Below, piece by piece: positions 16,881 through 26,131 of a DNA stretch of 64,000 bases (within the stretch, counting starts at the first letter, position 1; every line of letters starts with the position of its first letter). The notes under the pieces were generated by a model that searched no databases, was not told the DNA's origin, and saw only the letters and a list, made by a program, of their open reading frames with translations. The position numbers and the translations under genes were made by a program. The stretch is from an uncultured Methanoregula sp. (GTDB lineage: Archaea > Halobacteriota > Methanomicrobia > Methanomicrobiales > Methanospirillaceae): contig NZ_OY763919.1 in NCBI RefSeq assembly GCF_963667735.1, positions 2,791,539-2,855,538 on the forward strand, read 5' to 3'.

Positions 16881-17228
16881 TCAGGAACAGCTGGTGCCGC
16901 AATCCCCGGTCACTCCTTCGCCCGCGGCATCCCGGTTCTCCCCGATCCGGTCCAGCGCCTTTTTCACAAAATCATCGAACATGTCCATCTCTCCCCAGTT
17001 CTCGACAATGTACGCATCGGATGCATCCGGGTTCACAACAATGAGGACGCTGCCTTTCTCACTCCGTGACGTTACGAACTTTTGCGCATAATGCACGTGA
17101 TGCAGGGTCTGCTGTTTTTTGGGGATCCGTGCGGTTATCACCCAGTAGGACTCCAGGTCCTGCGCATCAAGATAGACCTCGTGTTCCTGCTGGAATTTGT
17201 TCACGAGTTCCTGTGTTGCTTTTAACAT
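16881..17228 (-). CDS. Unknown protein of the encapsulin operon
   Basis: 115 residues from ATG 17228, supported by GAGTGAT six bases upstream; the longer frame would need a TTG start. It has an N-terminal helix (ATQELVNKFQQEHEVYLD), a mixed strand region with a His-rich spot (TLHHVHYAQKFV), an acidic helix (EMDMFDDFVKKALDRIG) and a tail ending GDCGTSCS. I do not recognise it. It follows encapsulin by 26 bp. The tail does not resemble the known cargo peptide, so it may act on the shell from outside or be independent. Confidence 0.65.
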   Translation of the reverse strand: MLKATQELVNKFQQEHEVYLDAQDLESYWVITARIPKKQQTLHHVHYAQKFVTSRSEKGSVLIVVNPDASDAYIVENWGEMDMFDDFVKKALDRIGENRDAAGEGVTGDCGTSCS

Positions 17229-17254
17229 GCGGTTATCACTCCTCGGATACTCAT

Positions 17255-18043
17255 TCAATGAAGTACGCAGATTGCCTCAGGTGCCCGTATGAGGAGGGCA
17301 AGGCTCTCCGATATGCTGAATTCAAAGGCATCCCCGGCCGGGCCGTTGAACCCGATACTCATGTCCTGGCCGATAACAATCGAACAGTACTGGCGGCCGG
17401 ACGCGAGCAGGACGCCTCCTTTTTTCAGGACCGGGGCCTTCACGACCTCGCCTCCAAGAATGGTCCGGATATGATCGAGTTCGGTGCCATCCCCCTGGGG
17501 GTACCGGCGCAGGAGAAGATTGTACTGGGCGGGAGCAAGTCCCATGCAGTACGGGCCGTGGAAACCTGCATCGTCAAGAATGGTCACGGCACTGATGATC
17601 TGGTCCGCTGCAGCACCGACCTTGTCCCATTTCGAGAGAGCAAGCGAGCCCGATCCTTCAGCACCCAGAAGGCCCGGGGTGTCCTGGATACCGGAAAAGA
17701 TGATACCATCCTCTTTTGCTGCACAGGCCATTGCAGCCGATGCGACAGGGTCCAGATCCAAAAGCATCCCGTCTTTCCCGCTGGCAGCAAGATCCCGCTT
17801 GCTGAGGAAGAACGAACTTGTCACCAGGTTAACCGGGATGAACGGGCTGCTTGCGATACCATCTGCGATCTCGCAGTCGCTGAGCGGGATCACTTTGAGG
17901 CCGAACCCGAACGGGCCCTCGATCTCCACAAGCCTCCGCCCGGAGAGCTGGCTCCTGGCTGCACCAATCATTGCGGTGTCGAGCAGTTTCCAGGTTTCAT
18001 CGCTGATGGGGGCGTCTTCGCGTCCCAGGTATGTTTTTTCCAT
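17255..18043 (-). CDS. Encapsulin nanocompartment shell protein
   Basis: 262 residues with a family 1 encapsulin (linocin M18-like) layout: N-terminal YLGREDAPISDETWKLLD, LSGRRLVEIEGPFGFGLKVI, the elongated-loop and P-domain region, and the C-terminal ESLALLIRAPEAICVL. These proteins form hollow shells with the HK97 fold in the cytoplasm and load cargo by a short C-terminal peptide. ATG 18043 is preferred because AGGAG, overlapping the stop of the cargo gene, lies nine bases upstream; ATG 18052 is too close. The gene directly upstream encodes the cargo. Length is normal for the family. Confidence 0.93.
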   Translation of the reverse strand: MEKTYLGREDAPISDETWKLLDTAMIGAARSQLSGRRLVEIEGPFGFGLKVIPLSDCEIADGIASSPFIPVNLVTSSFFLSKRDLAASGKDGMLLDLDPVASAAMACAAKEDGIIFSGIQDTPGLLGAEGSGSLALSKWDKVGAAADQIISAVTILDDAGFHGPYCMGLAPAQYNLLLRRYPQGDGTELDHIRTILGGEVVKAPVLKKGGVLLASGRQYCSIVIGQDMSIGFNGPAGDAFEFSISESLALLIRAPEAICVLH

Positions 18044-18055
18044 GTTTTTCATCTC

Positions 18056-18418
18056 CTAGGATTGTTTTAAGGATCCGATGGTTGTCTCACCCGCGGTCTG
18101 CGGGGATTTTTGTCCCAAGGCCAGCGATGCTGTCAGGGTGTCGACTTCGAGAGTCCCCTTTTTCAGGAAATCATCTTCGTCAACGGCCAGGATCGACAGG
18201 AGCCGGAGGAGTTCGCCTACGTGGACACGTTCTTCGTTCGCGATATCGACAAGAACTGCCTTTGCAAGCGGATTGTCCGTTGCATCGGCGTGGGCCATAT
18301 ACCCGTGGATGGCTTCCAGTTCCCCGGCGATATCCAGGCGGACTGCCCGTACAAGTTCTTCTGTCGTCATCTTTCGTTCAGGGACCATTCCGCTGAACGG
18401 GTTAAGAAATTCAGGCAT
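18056..18418 (-). CDS. Ferritin-like encapsulin cargo protein
   Basis: 120 residues starting MPEFLNPFSGM, like the ferritin-like protein next to encapsulin in Thermotoga. Iron-site residues are in GELEAIHGYMAH (Glu33, Glu35) and DIANEERVHVGEL (Glu62, Glu63, His66). After a flexible linker (about 100-112) it ends TIGSLKQS, which fits the known encapsulin targeting peptide pattern (IGSL plus a basic residue). It should oxidise and store iron within the shell. The stop is followed at once by the ribosome site of the shell gene. AGGAGCG precedes its own ATG. Confidence 0.9.
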   Translation of the reverse strand: MPEFLNPFSGMVPERKMTTEELVRAVRLDIAGELEAIHGYMAHADATDNPLAKAVLVDIANEERVHVGELLRLLSILAVDEDDFLKKGTLEVDTLTASLALGQKSPQTAGETTIGSLKQS

Positions 18419-18462
18419 TTTTTAAACGCTCCTGGTTACGGTTCTCTCAATCAGCCCGGGGA

Positions 18463-19080
18463 TCATTTTCTCCAGGTGTCAATCCGCTGCGCAACAGCAT
18501 CCCAGTTCACGATCTCCCAGAACGATTCCACATATTTTGCCCGGTCGTTCTTGTAATCGAGATAATAGGCATGCTCCCAGACGTCCAGGACCAGAAGGAT
18601 CGCAAAACCGGGGATCACGTCCATATTGTGCTTCTCGATCTGCATGATGAGAGGCCGGCCGGTCTTCCGGCAATAGGTGAGGACAGCCCACCCTGAACCT
18701 TCGGTGCTCACGGCAGCCTGGGTGAACTCTTTCTTGAACCTCTCGAATGTCCCGAACTCCTCATCCAGTACGGTGGCGAGGCCTCCTTTGGGAACTCCCC
18801 CGCCGCCTTTTCCCGCGGGAGCAAGGTTCTCCCAGAACAGGTTGTGGAGCCGGAACCCTCCGATGTGGAACGAGAGTTCCCGCAGCGTTGCTTTCATGTC
18901 GAGATCGGCGTTCTCCTTCCTTGCCTTGTCCAGTTTTTCAAAAAGGGCATTTGCGCCATTGACATAGGCCTGATGATGTTTCACGTGGTGAATCCGGAGC
19001 TGGTCCTCAGAGATCTGGGGTGCCAGCGCCGCGTAGCCGTACGGCAGTTTTGGCAGCGAATAAAAACGGGTGTCTTGCAT
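18463..19080 (-). CDS. Fe/Mn superoxide dismutase
   Basis: 205 residues from ATG 19080 (GAGGAGATAACC directly upstream; a longer frame is not supported). The metal ligands fit the family: first His in [12 protein letters not shown], second His in [10 protein letters not shown], then Asp and His in [16 protein letters not shown]. It removes superoxide in the cytoplasm. It is the first gene of an operon continuing into the ferritin-like cargo 44 bp downstream. Metal choice (Fe or Mn) cannot be told from sequence by eye. Strict anaerobes often hold such genes for oxygen exposure. Confidence 0.94.
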   Translation of the reverse strand: MQDTRFYSLPKLPYGYAALAPQISEDQLRIHHVKHHQAYVNGANALFEKLDKARKENADLDMKATLRELSFHIGGFRLHNLFWENLAPAGKGGGGVPKGGLATVLDEEFGTFERFKKEFTQAAVSTEGSGWAVLTYCRKTGRPLIMQIEKHNMDVIPGFAILLVLDVWEHAYYLDYKNDRAKYVESFWEIVNWDAVAQRIDTWRK

Positions 19081-19291
19081 GGTTATCTCCTCATACATCA
19101 GGGACATCTGCCAGGACCTGGCATATCCCCATCCTTGAGGGGAAATGGACAACGGAAGGGTATAGGCTCTCTCTCAAAAGTTAATTTTTGAAACAAAAAA
19201 TGAAACAACGAACCGGACGGCGGACGAAAAGGATGACGAGCATTAAAAATACCCGGGTTGCGGGGTGTAAAAAGGAAAAATTCCTGCAGGG

Positions 19292-19504
19292 TTACTGTTG
19301 TCCTTCAAAGTACTTCATGGCCCGGGGCACGTGCTTTTTTATCTCCTCGAAGAAGTACTTCACGATTTTCTTATCCGAATCAGCGATCGAACCATTGATC
19401 GTGACGATCAGCCAGTTTGGCAGATCCGGGTTCTTGTCAAGGACATTCATCACCACAACCACGGTCTCATCGACAGAGGTTTTTGTTTTCCATCGGTAGG
19501 GCAT
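19292..19504 (-). CDS. Small hypothetical protein
   Basis: 70 residues from ATG 19504, with AGGAGAT at a good distance; an ATG at 19513 lies on the ribosome site itself. The protein is basic, without cysteines, with predicted strands (TVVVVMNVLD, WLIVTINGSI) and a C-terminal helix (KKIVKYFFEEIKKHV). Family unknown. It is on the same strand as the dismutase operon but 211 bp upstream of it, probably with its own promoter. Confidence 0.55.
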   Translation of the reverse strand: MPYRWKTKTSVDETVVVVMNVLDKNPDLPNWLIVTINGSIADSDKKIVKYFFEEIKKHVPRAMKYFEGQQ

Positions 19505-20118
19505 TTTTTCCATCTCCTGTTAATCTCCCGTTAATCTCCCGGTATCATCTCATCGGGCTTTCCATCCTCTGCGGACAGATGAAATTTCAGATCATCCCGG
19601 TTCCATGGAGGATGTGTTCATACCTTCTCTCACTCAAGCCATTTCGTGCAGAAGGAACAGTGCCTGAAGCGTCTGTTCTTTTGCATTCTTTTTTGCAGGT
19701 GTCCGGTCTCTTTTACCAGTTCACCATCGCATCGGATCGGCGGTTTTCCTGCTGCAGGCCCGATCAATCGCATCTCGGGTGATTCCGGTAATGACGGATG
19801 AAATTCCCGAATATGCAGCCCGGGTGATCGCACTGGTTGCAGGAATAGGAGGGACAGGCCTTCATAAACGCAGGATTAACTGCTGAAAAATCCTCCCGGG
19901 CAATGCTCTCACCCAGATACAGGATCTTCTCGACAAAACCGGGTGTATCGTTGGTCAGAAATAATCCGGCGGCATGGTTATCCGATGAAATCTGTCTCAC
20001 CAGACTGGAATGGAAGGAGCACCATAATAGGCCCTTTTGCGAAAATCAGTTTTTGAAACAAACCGTGTAAGAACACCCGAACAAGGGTGAACATGTACCT
20101 GTCCGGATATACCCGGAA
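19505..20118. other. Gene-poor spacer
   Basis: Only the weak reading frame at 19764-20000 is worth mention (listed separately). The rest shows no clear gene, repeat or RNA structure. Confidence 0.35.
19764..20000 (-). CDS. Possible small Cys-rich protein (weak)
   Basis: A 78-residue frame from a GTG with C-terminal cysteines (SYSCNQCDHPGC and a final Cys) that could bind metal. There is no ribosome site before the start, and no homologue is recognised. It may be a chance frame or a remnant. Confidence 0.25.
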   Translation of the reverse strand: MRQISSDNHAAGLFLTNDTPGFVEKILYLGESIAREDFSAVNPAFMKACPSYSCNQCDHPGCIFGNFIRHYRNHPRCD

Positions 20119-20409
20119 TCAGGGCGCTGTTTTTTCCAGAATGATCTCCAGCACCCCGTTGGAAAATTTCTTTTTGAAAACCCGGACTCCCCGGGGGACA
20201 CGGATAGATTTTTTGCAGGTATTTCCATTATCGTTATCTCCCGTGTCGTACAGGGATACGATAACGGTTGCGGGTTCCAGATCGATCCGTATCTGTTCTT
20301 CTGCAATTTTCGGAAGCTCGATACTGATATGAATATACCTGCCTTCGTCAGTTTGGCGGATCGGTGGGTCGAATGCAGTGGGGTCTTTTTGTTGTTTTCG
20401 TTCTTTCAT
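20119..20409 (-). CDS. Small heat-shock protein (Hsp20/alpha-crystallin type)
   Basis: 96 residues from ATG 20409. It has an alpha-crystallin-like core: HISIELPKIAEEQIRIDL, a variable loop (DTGDNDNG), then SIRVPRGVRVFKKKFSNGVLEI. The C-terminal IXI tail of many sHsps is not evident, so the protein is a short form. It would hold unfolding proteins in the cytoplasm. Its operon is monocistronic. AGGAAT lies upstream. Confidence 0.75.
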   Translation of the reverse strand: MKERKQQKDPTAFDPPIRQTDEGRYIHISIELPKIAEEQIRIDLEPATVIVSLYDTGDNDNGNTCKKSIRVPRGVRVFKKKFSNGVLEIILEKTAP

Positions 20410-20945
20410 GGTAGTAATTCCTGTGCCGTGATTCACTGAATACCGGACGGTTTACCGTTTTTTATGGATTCTTCCCCCAACCCGGAGCCACCGGTCCTGT
20501 ACCGGATACGCACTCATCAGGAACCATCCCCTGACAATAGAGAGAAAAAACATTGGAGGGATCCCTGGCAGGTATTCCTGCTGCCAGGGATTGTTGACAC
20601 AAGTATCCGACTAAACGATCTCCGGTCCAGACGGTTGTCCCGTTACGGATATTCTGGTGTGTGTGCATGGAATTCCGTGACATAGCGTCTGTCATGTCCG
20701 CTGGTTTTTTTGCACTGAATGAGGCTTTTTCCCGGAATGGCATCATCCCCGGTGTGGGTAGCTGATTCCCACAGGGCATCCTTCTCCGGCCCCGCCAATA
20801 TAGGTTGGCGGGTGTTGCAGGATATGTTTCACATTTTGTCACATCCGGTCTCTGTCTCTTCAGCCGGCATCACGCCACCGGAAGCCGGCAGATTCACAAA
20901 AATAAACCGGCATTGTCCGGGTCAGTTGCCGGAGAGCCAAAAAAA
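20410..20945. other. Spacer between the heat-shock gene and the receiver-PadR gene
   Basis: No supported gene. A minus-strand frame at 20462-20842 has neither a ribosome site nor a family match. 'ccgccaatataggttggcggg' at 20791-20811 contains the inverted pair CCGCCAA/TTGGCGG and could form a hairpin. Confidence 0.4.
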
Positions 20946-22292
20946 TTATTTTTTATCGGACGTGGGGATAACTGCATCGTCATCTGACAGGATATGCCGG
21001 AAAACAAACTTGAACTCGTTCAGCCGGTTATGGATATATTTTTTCCCCGTCTCTGTCGGGGAGTACAGTTTCGATTTTCCTGAAAGCTTCATTACGAGAT
21101 ACCCGTTCTTCTCGAGTTCGTAGAGGTACGTGTAAACCCTGGCCTGGGGAATGAGGACATTGTACCGGCTGTGAATCCGATGGACAATATCAAAACCGGA
21201 TATAGGTTTTTCCAGGAGCGAGAGTATAACGGGTTCGAGGGATCTTTTCACCACATCGTCGATGGTGGCCTGGGGAACCGCAGTGACCGAGTCGGAGGGA
21301 AACGAGCGGTGGGCAAAGGAGAGCGTGGTCTCTTTGCCGGTGGATACGATGATCTTTGCAATGCCGTCGGAGAGCTGCTTTATCTGCTGGTGATCGATGT
21401 CGGCCATATCAACGGCGATGATGCCCGACAGGGGTACTCCCTGGGCCTTTTTTGCAAGGATGAGATCTTTTACCGTGATGATATCGGTGAACTCTTCCGT
21501 TTCGGAAAAATCAAGCAGCACCTGGAGCGTGCCGGCCGGTGTGTCCGCGGGTAACGACGAGGTACACTTTTCGAGGATGCCTGGCAGGAGATAGATCTCG
21601 CCCTTTTTTACCCGTCGCATGAACAGGGTCTTTTCATCAAGCTCTTTTATGAAATATTTCTGCAGGGCTGACCGGTGATAGGCAAAGAAATTGCGCCCGC
21701 CTTTTTTCAACCCGGCTTCGATGGCGAACCGGAATATCGGTTCTTTCAAGCTTGGATCGGCATACAGGAAGAGGACGAGATCGGTAAAAATGTCTTTTAA
21801 GAGGATCGTCTTGACCTCGGGGAGATCGACATATTCCGCACCGGTCCCATCCCCGGTCTCATCTCCCCCGGCCGTGGAACTTTTTCTATGGGTTGCCCGG
21901 GCATCCTTCCGGAGATCCAGTTCAGCTGCTTTCCGGAACAGGGCAACCTCGATGGCAGCCTTGATCTCCAGCCCGTTGAACGGTTTGATAATGTACCCAT
22001 ACGGCCCGACCTGTTTGGCTTTCTCGATAATGGCATCGTCCGCATAGGATGTGACAAAGACCACCGGGATTTTCAGTTCCTCGCCAATGATCCTGGCCGC
22101 TTCGATCCCGTTCATCTTGCCCGGCATGACGATATCCATCAGGATCAGATCCGGCAACAGCCGGCGTGCGTTCTCGATCGCCATCTCACCAGAAGATGCC
22201 ATTCCCACAACCGTATATCCCATGGCATGGAGCTGCTCTTCGAGCTCCATGGTAATAATTGCCTCATCGTCAACAACAAGAATCTTCGACAT
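20946..22292 (-). CDS. Response regulator with receiver, unknown middle domain and PadR-like winged helix
   Basis: 448 residues from ATG 22292; GGGGTGAT, overlapping the stop of the upstream kinase, is the ribosome site. Receiver at 1-125 (Asp53 in LMDIVMPGKMNG, VFVTSYADD, IIKPFNG). A middle domain (about 165-340) of mixed helix and strand, with a Rossmann-like feel, is not identified with certainty; it resembles MEDS-type sensory domains. The C-terminal 90 residues match PadR-type regulators (LEPVILSLLEKPISGFDIVH, ARVYTYLYELEKNGYL). With the 8-PAS kinase gene eight bases upstream, the pair is a likely two-component system ending in DNA binding. Confidence 0.85.
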   Translation of the reverse strand: MSKILVVDDEAIITMELEEQLHAMGYTVVGMASSGEMAIENARRLLPDLILMDIVMPGKMNGIEAARIIGEELKIPVVFVTSYADDAIIEKAKQVGPYGYIIKPFNGLEIKAAIEVALFRKAAELDLRKDARATHRKSSTAGGDETGDGTGAEYVDLPEVKTILLKDIFTDLVLFLYADPSLKEPIFRFAIEAGLKKGGRNFFAYHRSALQKYFIKELDEKTLFMRRVKKGEIYLLPGILEKCTSSLPADTPAGTLQVLLDFSETEEFTDIITVKDLILAKKAQGVPLSGIIAVDMADIDHQQIKQLSDGIAKIIVSTGKETTLSFAHRSFPSDSVTAVPQATIDDVVKRSLEPVILSLLEKPISGFDIVHRIHSRYNVLIPQARVYTYLYELEKNGYLVMKLSGKSKLYSPTETGKKYIHNRLNEFKFVFRHILSDDDAVIPTSDKK

Positions 22293-22300
22293 TGCGAAAA

Positions 22301-25300
22301 TCACCCCTCCCCGAGCGGAAAGTCAACATGCACAGAAGTTCCAAAACTCGTGCTCTCGATTGCCAGCGTTCCTTGCAGCTGCTGGACAAGGTTCCGGATC
22401 AGTTTCAGACCAAGACTCGTTGCCCGGTCAATATCCACATCCCCGGGAATACCGATGCCGTCATCCGTTATCCGGATATGGACCCTGCCGTTTTCGAGCC
22501 GGGCAGAGACCCTGACCGTCCCGCTCGTGCGTCCCCGGAACGCATGTTTGAATACATTGGACAAGGCTTCATTGACCACCAGTGCGCAGGGTATTGCCTG
22601 GTCCACCGGAAGACTGAGATCCTCGGCATCCACTTCGCAGGTTATCTCCGGCCCGGACTTGCCATAGATATTGGAGAGATCGGCCATCTGGTCCTGGATC
22701 TGGCTGCCCATAGTGATCTTGTCAACATGTTTGCTCTCGTACAGCCTTGTATGGATCTGCGCCATGGTCTTGATCTTCATCATCATGTCGGTCAGGATCT
22801 CGGTCGTTGCCCGGTCCTCGGTTCTCAGCCTGGTCATATTGAGGAGGCCGGAGATTATCTGGAGATTGTTCTTGACCCGGTGATGGATCTCCCGAATCAG
22901 GATCTCCTTTTCCTGGAGGGAAGCAATCAGTTTCTCCTCGGCATGACGGCGGTCGGTAACATCCCGGTAACTGAGCACCCGGCCGATGACGGCCGAATCC
23001 ATTTTCTGGGGTTTGGCATACCTCTCAAAAATCCGGCCGTCATTGAGTTCCAGCATGTCGTAGGTCTCGCGGTCCTTGGGCGGAAGATGTCCATCGCTCT
23101 CCTCAAACGCAACCGGTTTTTTTACAAGCGTTCTTAAGTATCCTGACACCCTGCGATCATCTCCGCTCTGGAGCAGATCTTCTGGGATCTTCCACATGGA
23201 TGCAAAATTCTGGTTGTACCGGATGATCCTGCCGGCCCGGTCAACAACGTAAATCCCGTCAGCGGTGGACTCAATGGCTGCATGCAGTTCGGATACCGTT
23301 TTTTTCACCAGGGTTTCTGCCAGCCTGCGCTGGGAGATCTCTTCCTTGAGCTGGGTGTTGGACTGCACCAGTTCCAGGGTCCGGTCTTTCACCCGTTTCT
23401 CCAGGAGATCGTGTGCTTTCTGGAGTGCCTCTTCTGCCTTTTTTCGCTCGGTGATGTCCCGGGCTGCAGCAAAGGCCGCAGTGATCTTCCCGTCTGCATC
23501 CCGGTACACGGTTGCGTTGTAGAGGACAGGGGTCACCTGCCCGTCCCGGTGCCGGATCTCCAGGGCGTAATCGGTAACCGATCCATCGCGGAAAACGGTC
23601 TCATACCCGGCCTTGGCCTTTTTTGGTTCCGTGAAATAGGTTGAGAAATCGGTCCCGACGAGTTCTTCCCGGGAGAACCCGGTGACCCGGATCGTTGCCT
23701 CGTTGACGTCGCCGATTATGCCGTCGCGGTTGATTGTCACGAGAGGGTCCAGGCTTGCCTCGATCAGACTCCGGTTATATGTATTGGCTTTTTTGAGCTC
23801 TGCCTCAGCAGTCTTCCGTTCCGTAATATCGATGCCCATCTCAAGGATCATGAACGTCCCGTCGGTATCGGTGAAGGGGAAATCATAGATATCGTAATCC
23901 CTCCCGTTCGGGCCGGTCCAGAACCAGTGATGGGGCGATCGGGTTTTCATGACCGTATATGTCTCGCAGATCGTGCAGGGCTTATTTTTGCCAAAGAGGG
24001 CATCGTAACACCGGAGTTCTTTCGGATCGCCAAAAGCCTCGCGGAAATACCGGTTGGCAAACGGCATCCGGTAATCCTCATCGAGGAGACATACATAGAC
24101 CGGAAGAGTTTCAAGAACGCCATAGAACCGGTGTCGCTCCGCCTCGACTGCAACAGCAATTTTATGTTCTGCCTCACTCCGTCGCACTGCCTCCTCGGCC
24201 ATTTTCCAGGGGGTAATATCCGAGATCATGGAAAGCGAACCGGTAAAATTTCCGTTCTTATCAAAGAGGGGCTGGGCATTGACAAACGTCCACAGGTCGG
24301 TTTTGTCTTTTTTCTGCAACCGGTATTCTATCGAAGAACTGATGCCTTTCTTTCGCTCTTCGGTGATCTGATCAGAGATTGCTGCCGATTCCTCGTCAAC
24401 AAAATCCCGGTACGACCGGCCGATCATCTCTTCAGGAGAGTATCCGAGCATCCGGGCCATCCGCTCATTCACAAAAGTGGTCCGGCGGTCTGCATCGACA
24501 ATCCAGATCCCCTCGTTCGTTGTCTCAACAATGGTCCGGTATTTCTCCTCGCTGAGCCGGAGTGCATCTTCTGTCTGCCTGCGCTCGGTAATATCCGTCT
24601 CCAGAACCGTGATCCCCTCCCGTGAAGGAAAAACGGTAATACTGTACCAGCCATGGGTATATTTTCCACTGACCTCGAACCGGCGGGTCTTTCGCATTTC
24701 CATTGCAGAACGGAAGTTCTCCTCCAGAATCGTTCCCCGGTAATTCGGGAACATATCCCAGATACAGTTCCCCAGGAAATCTGCAGGCTCTTTTCCGATT
24801 CTCGATGTGAATCTCCGATTCACGAAAACGAATTTCCAGTCCCGGTCAAGAACATAAAAATCATCCTGGATGCTCTCCAGGACTTCAGACAATTTCATAT
24901 TGCTGCGGGCCAGGGCATCTTCTGCTGTACGGCGTTCCGTGATATCCCGGTTCGATCCCCGCGCCCCGAGGAAAACCCCGTCCGGATCATGAATCGGCCG
25001 GCAGACATGGTTTATCCAGCGCACCTCCCCGCCAGGCCTTACGATCCGGAATGTCGTCTCAAAGGGACCGCGCCCAGCCAGTTCGTCTTCAACGTGCGCG
25101 AGCTGGGATGGAAGATCGTCCGGGAACACGACATCGCTGAGGAGAGACCTGATGGTCGCATACCCTCCGATCGGGATTCCTAAAATGGCCTCGGCCGATG
25201 GCGAGACATAGATGAATTTCCCTTCCGGATCGATCCAGAATTCCCAGTCCAGGGTGAAGTCCGCTACCGTGCGGTACCTCAGTTCGCTCTCCTGAAGAGA

Positions 25301-26131
25301 CTTCTCGGCAACCCGCCGGTCCGTGATGTCCCGCATGCAGACATCGACCCCGCCTTTCCGGCCCTGCATGAAGACCTCGTACCAGCGCCCGTTCAGGGGA
25401 GACTGGGCTTCGTAGTGTTCGAGGCTGTGCTTCTTTGCGGCATCGAGATAATGCCGGTGGATCGGGGTTCCTACGAGATCCGGATAAAGATCCCAGATAA
25501 CCTTGCCGAGCAGATCCTCTGCCGGCCTGCAGAATGGGGCCTTCTCGGCGGTAGGATTCACAAGGGTAAAGCGCCATTCTTCGTCCAGCGAATAGAACGT
25601 ATCTGCAATACCCTCAAGAATTGCGAGAGTCCTCTTCTTCTCCTCGTGCAGTGCCGCTTCCGCCCGCTTCCGGTCGGTAATGTCGAGAATCACATAAGCG
25701 AACCGGGGGTTTCCGCGGGGTGGCGTTCCCAGGTAACTGACCGTTACAAGAAGCCAGGCCTCCGGGCTTCCCCGCGTGTCCAGGTATTCGAAGGTTACCG
25801 GTTTTTTTGTCTTCTGGCTTTTTGTATACTGGCGTACCCACATCCGGAGAAGATCCTGGGGTTCGCCCAGGTCCGAGCCCCGTCTGTGTCGCATATCGTC
25901 CGGGGTCAGTTTGAGAAAAGAGGCGGTCACGGCATTGTCCGTGATATGCAGCACATCGTCCTCGGCAATCACTTCTACGATGCCCCGCATGACTCCGGCG
26001 GAATCGAAAAAACTGCGCAGGATGGATTCGTTCTCCAGCAGGACATCCGAAGCCATCTCCTCACCGGTAACAGGAAACCCTGCGGTATCCTGCAGATCCG
26101 GTTTTTTCTTTTTACTGCTCCCGTTCCTCAT
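22301..26131 (-). CDS. Eight-PAS sensor histidine kinase (HisKA_2 type)
   Basis: 1276 residues, no membrane segment. Eight PAS/PAC units can be counted from their closing motifs (DITDRKRAE, DITDRRVAE, DITERRTAE, DITERRQTE, DITPWKMAE, DITERKTAE, DITERKKAE, DVTDRRHAE). The transmitter is of the HisKA_2/HWE-like type: ILIREIHHRVKNNLQIISGL (acceptor His1083 or 1084), then an ATP site with NEALSNVFKHAF and DDGIGIP. PAS domains may hold heme, flavin or small ligands; a Cys-rich spot in PAS six (CYDALFGKNKPCTICE) is suggestive of a metal or redox site. The response regulator gene follows at once. Confidence 0.92.
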   Translation of the reverse strand: MRNGSSKKKKPDLQDTAGFPVTGEEMASDVLLENESILRSFFDSAGVMRGIVEVIAEDDVLHITDNAVTASFLKLTPDDMRHRRGSDLGEPQDLLRMWVRQYTKSQKTKKPVTFEYLDTRGSPEAWLLVTVSYLGTPPRGNPRFAYVILDITDRKRAEAALHEEKKRTLAILEGIADTFYSLDEEWRFTLVNPTAEKAPFCRPAEDLLGKVIWDLYPDLVGTPIHRHYLDAAKKHSLEHYEAQSPLNGRWYEVFMQGRKGGVDVCMRDITDRRVAEKSLQESELRYRTVADFTLDWEFWIDPEGKFIYVSPSAEAILGIPIGGYATIRSLLSDVVFPDDLPSQLAHVEDELAGRGPFETTFRIVRPGGEVRWINHVCRPIHDPDGVFLGARGSNRDITERRTAEDALARSNMKLSEVLESIQDDFYVLDRDWKFVFVNRRFTSRIGKEPADFLGNCIWDMFPNYRGTILEENFRSAMEMRKTRRFEVSGKYTHGWYSITVFPSREGITVLETDITERRQTEDALRLSEEKYRTIVETTNEGIWIVDADRRTTFVNERMARMLGYSPEEMIGRSYRDFVDEESAAISDQITEERKKGISSSIEYRLQKKDKTDLWTFVNAQPLFDKNGNFTGSLSMISDITPWKMAEEAVRRSEAEHKIAVAVEAERHRFYGVLETLPVYVCLLDEDYRMPFANRYFREAFGDPKELRCYDALFGKNKPCTICETYTVMKTRSPHHWFWTGPNGRDYDIYDFPFTDTDGTFMILEMGIDITERKTAEAELKKANTYNRSLIEASLDPLVTINRDGIIGDVNEATIRVTGFSREELVGTDFSTYFTEPKKAKAGYETVFRDGSVTDYALEIRHRDGQVTPVLYNATVYRDADGKITAAFAAARDITERKKAEEALQKAHDLLEKRVKDRTLELVQSNTQLKEEISQRRLAETLVKKTVSELHAAIESTADGIYVVDRAGRIIRYNQNFASMWKIPEDLLQSGDDRRVSGYLRTLVKKPVAFEESDGHLPPKDRETYDMLELNDGRIFERYAKPQKMDSAVIGRVLSYRDVTDRRHAEEKLIASLQEKEILIREIHHRVKNNLQIISGLLNMTRLRTEDRATTEILTDMMMKIKTMAQIHTRLYESKHVDKITMGSQIQDQMADLSNIYGKSGPEITCEVDAEDLSLPVDQAIPCALVVNEALSNVFKHAFRGRTSGTVRVSARLENGRVHIRITDDGIGIPGDVDIDRATSLGLKLIRNLVQQLQGTLAIESTSFGTSVHVDFPLGEG

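Noticed and set aside
20462..20842. Minus-strand frame of 126 codons before the heat-shock gene
   Set aside because: GTG start without ribosome site, low-complexity residues and no family resemblance.
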